24,119 nucleotides of DNA from CAYFUR01 sp964346275 (GTDB lineage Bacteria; Sumerlaeota; Sumerlaeia; SLMS01), in assembly GCA_964346275.1 (NCBI GenBank), contig CAYFUR010000056.1, forward strand, positions 1 to 24,119. The letters are read 5' to 3'. Shown one piece after another: positions 16,133 to 22,612 of this stretch (the stretch's first letter is position 1; each line of letters opens with the position of its first letter). The position numbers and the translations under genes were made by a program. A model generated the notes under the pieces. That model worked only from the letters and a program-made list of their open reading frames with translations. It did not search any database and was not told the DNA's origin.

Positions 16133-16160
16133 GCGGAGGGATGACCCTCCGCTTTTTCTT
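16133..16160 (+). terminator. Rho-independent terminator of the suf operon
   Basis: GCGGAGGG (16133-16140), loop ATGA, CCCTCCGC (16145-16152), then TTTTTCTT. It is a textbook intrinsic terminator 30 bp past the sufT stop. The T-run overlaps the stop codon of the convergent prmC. Confidence 0.92.
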
Positions 16161-17040
16161 ATGATCGGCGGGCGAGGAGATAGCGGTCCTTTCCCGCCAG
16201 GTCTTTGTCCACGTGTATATCGCTGAACTTCTCCACCTGGCGAAAGACCTCCACGGCGTCGTCCGCCTGGCCTTCTCCGAGCTCCAGGACACACCAACCC
16301 CCGTGCGTGAGACGGGGAGCGCTTTCCCGGGCAAGCACACGGACAACGTCCAGTCCATCCTGGCCCCCGTCCAGCGCCGCTCGGGGATCAAACGTTCGGA
16401 CTTCTGGCGGCAGCGACGGGATCTCACCGGTTGCGATATACGGGGGATTACTGACCACCAGCGAAAGCGATCCGTCGAAGCCGCGGAAGTATTCACCGTG
16501 GCGGAAGTCGATGCGGCGGTCGACACCGTGTCGATGGGCGTTTTGTTTCGCGGTTTCGAGAGCTTCCGCCGAAACATCCGACGCCAGGAATCGATGAGTC
16601 TCGTCGCTTTCCGCAGCGATGCTCACGATAATGCATCCCGTGCCGGTGCCGACCTCAAAGATTGTCGCCGCCTCGCTGTTCAATGCCGGCTCTTTCTCGA
16701 GGAGCGAGAGGGCGCGTTCCACAACGCCTTCCGTTTCCGGGCGCGGTTCAAAGGTGGCTGGGGAGAGGACAAAGTCGCGCCCGTAAAAGGCTCGATGCCC
16801 GATGATGCGTCCCACCGGTTCGCGCTCCTGGCCCCGGCGGCGAATGAACTCGCGGTAAGCGGAAATCTCCAGGTCCGTCAGCGGTTTCTGCCAATCCATG
16901 TAGAGATGGAGCCGGTCGGTGTTCAGGATTTGACAGAGCAGCAATTCGGCATCCAGCCGGGCCGATTCGATTCCCTTGCCGCGCAGGTATTCCGCGCTGC
17001 GGAGGACCACCTCGCCGATGGTCAACGGCCTTTTTGTCAT
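16159..17040 (-). CDS. prmC: Peptide chain release factor N5-glutamine methyltransferase
   Basis: PrmC methylates the GGQ glutamine of release factors RF1 and RF2 with SAM, improving translation termination. The 293-residue protein has the helical N-terminal domain, FEPRPETEGVVERAL near 97-111, the SAM motif FEVGTGTGCIIVSIA near 128-142, and the catalytic NPPY at 198-201 followed by TFDPRAALDGGQDGLDV. Its ATG overlaps the stop of the upstream Nudix gene (ATGA), which fixes the start against a longer in-frame ATG at 17055. It is not next to prfA, its usual neighbour. It converges on the suf operon. Confidence 0.95.
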   Translation of the reverse strand: MTKRPLTIGEVVLRSAEYLRGKGIESARLDAELLLCQILNTDRLHLYMDWQKPLTDLEISAYREFIRRRGQEREPVGRIIGHRAFYGRDFVLSPATFEPRPETEGVVERALSLLEKEPALNSEAATIFEVGTGTGCIIVSIAAESDETHRFLASDVSAEALETAKQNAHRHGVDRRIDFRHGEYFRGFDGSLSLVVSNPPYIATGEIPSLPPEVRTFDPRAALDGGQDGLDVVRVLARESAPRLTHGGWCVLELGEGQADDAVEVFRQVEKFSDIHVDKDLAGKDRYLLARRS

Positions 17041-17585
17041 GCCTTTTCGGCCCATTCACACCACATTCCAATCGCCTGTTGTCCGCTCATGGTGACACGC
17101 CAATCCGGGTCTTCCGCGTCGATGGCGGCTTTCTCCTGGAACTCACTGGGATCCACCCAGCGGATTGCTTCGATTTCATTCTCGTCGGGGAAGAACGGCC
17201 CTTCGGAACGGCAGGTGTAGAGACGGGTAAACTCCCATCCATTGGATTCCGCCGGGCCGTGCCGGCCAATCTCTTCCAGCGGCGCTTCCAGCCCCATCTC
17301 TTCCTTTAATTCCCTCCGGGCCGCTTCGGCGTAGCTCTCGCCAGGGTCCACGTGCCCCCCGACGCTGACATCCCAGTACCCCGGAAAGCTGTCTTTTCCG
17401 GAGCTTCGCTTCTGCAGCAGCACCTGTCCCTTCTTATTCATGATCACAATGTGAACCGAGCGGTGCAGGAGTCCTTTCAGGTGAACCTCGCGGCGAGGCG
17501 CTTTGCCAATGACTTCATCCTGCCCGTTTACCACGGGCAAATCGTCATGGTCCGTCTTGCTGCGCTGATAACGATTCGCTTCCAA
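17037..17585 (-). CDS. Nudix hydrolase (YfcD/IDI-like)
   Basis: The 182-residue cytosolic protein carries a complete Nudix box at 77-99 (G-x5-E-x7-REL-x-EE-x-GL), so it should hydrolyse a nucleoside-diphosphate-linked substrate. The N-terminal PVVNGQDEVIGKAPRREVH and KGLLHRSVHIVIMN resemble the YfcD and isopentenyl-diphosphate isomerase branch. The catalytic cysteine of the isomerase (in the CGH motif) is glycine here (G76), so isomerase activity is unlikely. The start is set at TTG 17585: AAGGAG lies six bases before it, giving the family's usual length. The longer in-frame start at 17657 has no such site. The stop overlaps prmC. Confidence 0.85.
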   Translation of the reverse strand: MEANRYQRSKTDHDDLPVVNGQDEVIGKAPRREVHLKGLLHRSVHIVIMNKKGQVLLQKRSSGKDSFPGYWDVSVGGHVDPGESYAEAARRELKEEMGLEAPLEEIGRHGPAESNGWEFTRLYTCRSEGPFFPDENEIEAIRWVDPSEFQEKAAIDAEDPDWRVTMSGQQAIGMWCEWAEKA

Positions 17586-17591
17586 GAGGGT

Positions 17592-17597
17592 CTCCTT
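17592..17597 (-). promoter_or_regulatory. Ribosome binding site that sets the TTG start of the Nudix gene
   Basis: AAGGAG on the minus strand with a six-base spacer to TTG at 17585. It is the only strong site upstream of the Nudix domain and chooses the shorter frame. Confidence 0.7.
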
Positions 17598-17604
17598 CAG
17601 GGCT

Positions 17605-17619
17605 CTGGCTGTCAGCCAG
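17605..17619. promoter_or_regulatory. Perfect 15-bp palindrome upstream of the Nudix gene
   Basis: CTGGCTG, T, CAGCCAG. The one-base centre makes it a poor RNA hairpin and a better protein-binding site. It sits 7 bp before the Nudix ribosome site, in the 152-bp divergent gap with the membrane-protein gene. Confidence 0.35.
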
Positions 17620-17737
17620 GGGGCACGAGATTCGGCTGGGGAACACCGTTGCTGCAACCTCCATCTCGGCGTTCAGGCCAGATCTACTTGCCAGCACCTC
17701 CAGTGCCATTTCATCTTCACTCTCAGAGGTAGGAGCC

Positions 17738-18856
17738 ATGGCCGATCAATCGACACAGTCCAATCCTTACGCACCCTTTGTGCATCCGCGCCGGGACCGA
17801 TACCTTTCCCGTGCCCGGCATTCGGCTGCCCTTTTCCTCTCTCTGGTCCAGGCAGCCTGGTTTGTGGCCTATCTGCTCGCAATCCGCGCCGGCACGCCGC
17901 TCTCGCCCCCCTTTGCCATCCTCGGCCTTGCCGGCATCTTTCTCATCGCATCGCGCGCCGGCCAGGCCGCCGAGATCGCCCTGGGCATTTCCGATCGTCT
18001 CGCCTCCATGGAAACGGCGCCCTCTCGCGCGGAAATCCTTCGCCGGACGCTGATGGCGCTTGTCTTTCCTTTCGCCTTGATGACCACCGGTTTTCTCGTG
18101 CGCGAGCGCCCCGAACTCGTCTATGCATCGATCATCTCGTTGATCGTTTTCGAAGGGATTTTTCGCCTGGGCGGCCACACCGTCTGGCGGGGCAAGCAAA
18201 TCGCTCCGGCCGTCTTGAAAGAACTGCTTCGCGGGTCGGCGGAGAACGCCGTGCGCGCCCTCTCAGAGCAACCCGCACTCACACCGGACCAAATAGAAGT
18301 CAGTGCCCTCGCGATTTCGGGAATCTCCCTGCGCACAAAGAACGTCAGCGGAATGAGGGCTCTCGAAGAGATGCTGAACCAGAAGGCCGCGGCCAGCAGT
18401 CCAGAGGAAAAATCCATTATCGAACGGGCCCTTGCGGTGATCCGCGCTGATCTCGCCCGGCTGGATAACGACGAGGCCGCGGCCGAACCCGAGGCGCGGG
18501 CACTCCGCCTTGTTCCCGTTGGTCATCCGAGACGGCTGGCTCTCGGGCTGTTCGTGGCCACGGCAGCACTTGACCAGGAAGACCCGGAAAGCGCTCTGAA
18601 AGCTCTCCAGCTGCTGCATAGCCGCGATGTGATCCGCAGCACCGGCAGGGTCTTGGTGGACTGGCTCATGCTCCAAGCCGCCCGCTCCGCTGAAGATACC
18701 CAGGCCGCCAAAGCCTGCTCCAAAGCGCTGAAGACGTTCGATCTCGAGCGGGTGACCCGCGACATGCATATCGAATCCCTGCGCGGTGAAAACGACGCCT
18801 ATTCAAGATGGATGGTGAAAGCGCGGGAGGATTTGAAGAGCGGCGGCGTGAGCTGA
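17738..18856 (+). CDS. Membrane protein of unknown function with helical C-terminal domain
   Basis: I do not recognise this 372-residue protein. It has four hydrophobic segments (about 29-49, 58-76, 103-121, 128-145) after a short basic N-terminus, and no signal peptide. The rest (about 150-372) is soluble, alanine-rich and helical. Segments such as DPESALKALQLLHSRDVIRS and TQAAKACSKALKTFD look like tetratricopeptide-type helix pairs, without a clean repeat consensus. AGGTAGGAG precedes the ATG. It is divergent from the Nudix-prmC pair. A membrane-anchored scaffold role is possible but not shown. Codon use is like that of its neighbours. Confidence 0.8.
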   Translation: MADQSTQSNPYAPFVHPRRDRYLSRARHSAALFLSLVQAAWFVAYLLAIRAGTPLSPPFAILGLAGIFLIASRAGQAAEIALGISDRLASMETAPSRAEILRRTLMALVFPFALMTTGFLVRERPELVYASIISLIVFEGIFRLGGHTVWRGKQIAPAVLKELLRGSAENAVRALSEQPALTPDQIEVSALAISGISLRTKNVSGMRALEEMLNQKAAASSPEEKSIIERALAVIRADLARLDNDEAAAEPEARALRLVPVGHPRRLALGLFVATAALDQEDPESALKALQLLHSRDVIRSTGRVLVDWLMLQAARSAEDTQAAKACSKALKTFDLERVTRDMHIESLRGENDAYSRWMVKAREDLKSGGVS

Positions 18857-19077
18857 AGGGAGATTGTGCGCCAAGTCGAATAATTTCAATCAGCAACATA
18901 TTTGTGCAAGACTAACAAAAAAAGTTAATGTAAAGATACAGAAAATCCTCGACCCGCTCCAAATTGTTCGCTTTAACAAACCCAACAGAACGGTCCAAGT
19001 CCGGGCCTGGAATCCGGTTCGAAGTTTTCCCGCAGCGCCGGCTTCCCAACGACATTCTCAGGCAAGGAGCCACCATC
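18857..19077 (+). promoter_or_regulatory. AT-rich leader before the secreted three-module protein
   Basis: This 221-bp stretch holds no gene. Bases 18885-18945 are much richer in A and T than the surroundings and contain an A7 run. The best promoter guess (TTGTGC at 18902, 18 bases, TAATGT at 18926) matches consensus poorly. AAGGAG lies ten bases before the ATG at 19078. Confidence 0.35.
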
Positions 19078-21006
19078 ATGAAGAAGTATTGTTTGCTCGC
19101 TGCACTTTTATTCGCTCCGCTTCCTGCCCTCGCCACCACCACTCTGCTCGATGGTTTCGAGGACACGAACTACACCACGAATCCCAGCAACCCCTCGGAC
19201 TCTTTCGCCCTGGCGAGTTCCACGGATGCGACCGAGGGATCTTCCTCTCTCGAGGTCACCTACACTTTTGTCGACGAAGGGCAGTGGTTCAAAAGCTCTT
19301 CGGTGACCAAAACCTTCTCCTCACCGGTCGATTTGTCTGAAATGGAATTCTTTAAGTTCGACTTTAATCTGGCCACGGCTGACCCCAACTTCATCTATAC
19401 AATCCAGGTGATCGACAGCGAAGGAATCGCTTCCCGGTTTGTCGACTGGACCGGATTCACCGTCGCCACAAGCGGCTGGGAAACGCGCAGCTATAAACTG
19501 TCCGACTTGCAGAAGAGCGAGTGGGTCACCAACGGCCGGGCACCCAACCTGAAATCCATCGAGAAAGTCTCCATTTTTCTGAACAACGAATACGGCGCCA
19601 GCGGCGACAGCTCGATCACGTTCAAGCTCGACAACATGCGCTTTGACAGCGAGCGCGGCTTCCTCAACGAAGACGTGATCGAAGACTTTGAGAGCTATGC
19701 GTCTGATACTGATCTCCAGAACGCCTGGCAGACCATGTTCCAGTCCCCCAACACCTCTCTCGATACGGCGGACCCCTATGCCGGTTCCCAGTCCATGAAC
19801 CTGAGCGCGGATATCTCCGCCGCCAATTTCAACTACGGCTTCAGGTATGACTTCGCCGAACCCCAGGACTTCAGCAGCGCCAAGTATTTCAAGATCGCCA
19901 TGAAAGGCGACTCGGCGCTCGAGACCTTCAACCCCACCGCCCACCTCTATCTTGTCGATTCCGCCGGCAACCGCGCGATCTCCTATCTGTGGAGCTGGCC
20001 GGATAACGACGAGTGGACGGAAATCTACCTGCCCTTTGACCAGGGGGGGATTCTGCCGTTCGTGAATGACCAATGGGATTACTCTGATTACGGCGGCAAT
20101 GGCGACAGCTGCTGGCTCGAAGACCGCTGGGACGATAACCTGAACTGGGACGCTACGACGGACCTGGCCGACATCACCTCGATGATCCTTGCCTACGAGA
20201 CCCAGGGAGCCGGAGACCCCGCCCCTTCCACGGTCGTTTTCGATGACATCACCGTGGGCTATCCCACCAGCAACGATACCGGCGCGTCCGAGCCATCGGA
20301 CAAGTCCTACACGGTGAACCTGATCACCGGTTCGGCCCCGACCATCGACGGCACGCTTTCTTCCGGCGAGTGGGACGAAGCCTCCGACCCGGGCTGCTCG
20401 GGCTTTGTGCATCACGACGATCCCGGCACCGCCGCCACGGAAGATCCCACCGTGAAGGCCCTCTTTGACGAGACCAACCTTTACGTCCTCACCCAGGTAA
20501 CGACTTCCGTCTTTAACCAGGATTTCTCGCCCAACAGCGCCGGTGACGACACCGACAGCACGGGCGACAAGTTCCCCTTCTTCCTGGCTCCGGCCGGCAA
20601 TATGGGCGACGCGTTCTATCGCTTCAGCTTTGTTCCCGACCCCGGCACCAGCAACTGCTACATCTGGGACGAAGCCGCTCTCACCTCCAGCTATCCCGGC
20701 GTGGCAAGCTGGGATGCGGACAACGACACCGCGGCCTTCAGCTACGACAGCGGCAGCGGCCTGCTGACCATCGAATACAGCATTCCCTGGACCGACTTTG
20801 ATCTCTCCGGCAACACAATCACCGAAGCGCCGGCAGACGGAGACGTCTGGGGCATCCAGATTGGCTATACGAACGACGACTTGTCCGAGTTCGTGAACTG
20901 GGAACCGGACTCGACGCCCGGCTACGTCATGGGCCGCCCCTTCGGCTCCTGGACATTTAACGATCCGGCCGTCACCAGCGTCGGCCAGTGGAATATGTAC
21001 CACTAA
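19078..21006 (+). CDS. Secreted protein with two beta-sandwich modules and a CBM9-like domain
   Basis: The 642-residue protein starts with a clear signal peptide (MKKYCLLAALLFAP, cleavage near ALAT at 17-20), so it is exported. It has three modules. Residues 22-190 and 200-396 look like two related carbohydrate-binding-type beta sandwiches: each opens with a D-GFE/EDFES segment and closes with KLDNMRFD or VFDDITVGYP. Residues about 418-640 form a CBM9-like domain: TIDGTLSSGEWDEA, then VKALFDETNLYVLTQV, then IEYSIPWTDFDL and VWGIQIGYTND. No catalytic domain, anchor or sorting tail is seen. The start at 19078 has AAGGAG; an open frame back to 18964 lacks a signal peptide. It probably binds polysaccharide outside the cell. 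It is followed by a terminator shared with the convergent MFS gene. Confidence 0.87.
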   Translation: MKKYCLLAALLFAPLPALATTTLLDGFEDTNYTTNPSNPSDSFALASSTDATEGSSSLEVTYTFVDEGQWFKSSSVTKTFSSPVDLSEMEFFKFDFNLATADPNFIYTIQVIDSEGIASRFVDWTGFTVATSGWETRSYKLSDLQKSEWVTNGRAPNLKSIEKVSIFLNNEYGASGDSSITFKLDNMRFDSERGFLNEDVIEDFESYASDTDLQNAWQTMFQSPNTSLDTADPYAGSQSMNLSADISAANFNYGFRYDFAEPQDFSSAKYFKIAMKGDSALETFNPTAHLYLVDSAGNRAISYLWSWPDNDEWTEIYLPFDQGGILPFVNDQWDYSDYGGNGDSCWLEDRWDDNLNWDATTDLADITSMILAYETQGAGDPAPSTVVFDDITVGYPTSNDTGASEPSDKSYTVNLITGSAPTIDGTLSSGEWDEASDPGCSGFVHHDDPGTAATEDPTVKALFDETNLYVLTQVTTSVFNQDFSPNSAGDDTDSTGDKFPFFLAPAGNMGDAFYRFSFVPDPGTSNCYIWDEAALTSSYPGVASWDADNDTAAFSYDSGSGLLTIEYSIPWTDFDLSGNTITEAPADGDVWGIQIGYTNDDLSEFVNWEPDSTPGYVMGRPFGSWTFNDPAVTSVGQWNMYH

Positions 21007-21024
21007 AGCCTGCCCTCACGGATG

Positions 21025-21065
21025 AGAAAGGCTCCTTCCCTTCGCTGGAAGGAGCCTTTCTCTTT
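21025..21065 (+). terminator. Terminator between the secreted protein and the MFS gene
   Basis: AGAAAGGCTCCTTCC (21025-21039), a 7-base loop, and its exact complement (21047-21061), then CTTTA. The stem is 15 bp and perfect. It lies 18 bp past the CBM9-protein stop and 19 bp before the MFS stop, so it may serve both strands, though T-richness is better on the plus strand. Confidence 0.85.
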
Positions 21066-21083
21066 ATGGCCAGAGAGAGGGCG

Positions 21084-22454
21084 TCATTTCCGCCGCCGCC
21101 CTTCCATAACCAGCCCTTCCAGCACGCGCACGGGCCAGCCATAAAACACATGCATGAGCACATGCCGCGTCGGCATGCGGCGGGGATCCGGCACATGGCT
21201 CAAGAGAAACTGGGACAGGATTCCCAGCAGGAGAAAGCTGGAAAACAAGACGGCGAAAGCCATGCTTTTGCCGCCGGTGGTGATCTGATCAGGGCGGATC
21301 TGCTCGAGGAGTAAACCAAAAAAGATCGGCGCCATGCCGCCACAGAGTGATGCAATCACCTGAAACAGGGCCATCGCCAGAGTCAGGGACTTTTGCGGGC
21401 AGCACCCCAGCAAGAGCCTCGACTGGGAAACACCGTGGGCCGCGGCGAAGATACCGCCAACAAAATAGACGGCGTAAACGCCCTCGAGCGTCGGCGTATA
21501 GACGCCCAGTGCCGATCCCGTCCAGAAAAGAACCGTGGAAAAAATCCCAATATCGCAAAGCCGCAAGAGTGGTCGGCTGCCAATGCGGTCGCTCATTCTT
21601 CCCCAGAAGACCGCCGATAAAAGAACCCCCAGCGTGGCCGCGGCCTGGAGCTTGAGTACATTTCCTTCCGACAGCCCGAGTTCCTCCTTTACGTAGAGCA
21701 CCAGAAAGATGGGCTGGGCAACCATGGCAAAGCTGAACATACCAACAAAAAGAATCGTTCGCCGGAAAGGCGGGTGCGCCCAGATTTCGCGGAATGTTCG
21801 CAAGAGCTTGCGCGGCGTAATCCCTGGTGTTTTGGCATCGCGCCCGGCGCCCGTTTCGGGCACGCGGCTCAACATCCAGATGCTGCCCATGCCGGCGGCC
21901 CACGCCGCCAGAAACATCATGCTGTAACGCCAGGGGTCCGGCTTATCGCCGAGGAACCACCCGCAAAGCATGAGCGCCGAAAAGCCGCTGATATTCATGA
22001 CACGGGCTTCCTTGCCGAGAAAGTTTCCGCGCCGGTCTTCTGGCAAGAGAGTGGAAAGCCAGGGAAACCACGCTGCCGAGGCCATCCCGCGAATGAATGT
22101 GAACCCGAGAATGGAAAGAAACAGAAGCAGAACCAGCGTGCTCGTTTCCAGCCTCGATACGAGAAAGGGCAAGGGCACGATCCCCAGCAGCATAAAGGAG
22201 CGGCCGCCCCACCCGAGAATCATTGTCCGGCGATAGCCAAGCCGGGTGACGAACACCGTGCCGATCACCTGCAAAGAAACCAGCAATGGCATCAGCGAGG
22301 TCAGCAGACCGATCTGAGATTCGCTCGCACCGATATAGCGCGCCGTGAGAACAAGGGGAGCGCCCAGGGCCAATGTGAAGTTGAAGGCATTGAAAACCTG
22401 GAAGAACAGCAAAAAGCGGATCGACTTCTTTAAACCCTCGGGGTCGGACGACAT
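21084..22454 (-). CDS. Major facilitator superfamily transporter
   Basis: The 456-residue protein has about 12 hydrophobic helices in two halves of six, split by a charged loop near residues 200-225 (RVPETGAGRDAKTPGITPRK). That is the MFS layout of an inner-membrane secondary transporter. GRMSDRIGSRPLL, between helices 8 and 9, is a motif-A-like loop. The N-terminal MSSDPEGLKKSIRFLLFFQVF matches a cytoplasmic start. The substrate cannot be read from sequence; similar proteins move sugars, drugs or metabolites. The ribosome site is weak (CAGG). It lies between two secreted carbohydrate-binding-type proteins and after the terminator of the lamin-tail gene, so sugar uptake is plausible but unproven. 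Confidence 0.9.
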   Translation of the reverse strand: MSSDPEGLKKSIRFLLFFQVFNAFNFTLALGAPLVLTARYIGASESQIGLLTSLMPLLVSLQVIGTVFVTRLGYRRTMILGWGGRSFMLLGIVPLPFLVSRLETSTLVLLLFLSILGFTFIRGMASAAWFPWLSTLLPEDRRGNFLGKEARVMNISGFSALMLCGWFLGDKPDPWRYSMMFLAAWAAGMGSIWMLSRVPETGAGRDAKTPGITPRKLLRTFREIWAHPPFRRTILFVGMFSFAMVAQPIFLVLYVKEELGLSEGNVLKLQAAATLGVLLSAVFWGRMSDRIGSRPLLRLCDIGIFSTVLFWTGSALGVYTPTLEGVYAVYFVGGIFAAAHGVSQSRLLLGCCPQKSLTLAMALFQVIASLCGGMAPIFFGLLLEQIRPDQITTGGKSMAFAVLFSSFLLLGILSQFLLSHVPDPRRMPTRHVLMHVFYGWPVRVLEGLVMEGRRRK

Positions 22455-22553
22455 GGAGAACCTGGTTTTTCAATCTTCGGGATTTGATCCTCTGCGAAGC
22501 GTTTTGCTCTTCGCCGTTAACCCAATCGCTTGCGACCGGCAAGGAAAAGGTCA

Positions 22554-22589
22554 GAATAAAAAGTTTCCCCGCCGGCGGGGGCGGGGAAA
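22554..22589 (-). terminator. Rho-independent terminator after the lamin-tail protein
   Basis: A 10-bp stem (TTTCCCCGCC at 22564-22573 with its exact complement at 22580-22589, loop of 6) is followed on the minus strand by CTTTTTATTC. It lies 23 bp past the stop of the lamin-tail gene and separates it from the MFS gene. Confidence 0.85.
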
Positions 22590-22612
22590 TAATATTCAGA
22601 AGCGAGTGCGGG

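Noticed and set aside
17037..17657. Isopentenyl-diphosphate isomerase assignment for the Nudix gene
   Set aside because: The catalytic cysteine of the CGH motif is glycine here and the Nudix box is complete, favouring a hydrolase.
19321..21003. 560-codon open frame on the minus strand
   Set aside because: It lies entirely opposite the secreted three-module gene, has biased Val/Gly/Ala/Arg composition typical of the complement of a GC-rich gene, and has no recognisable domain.
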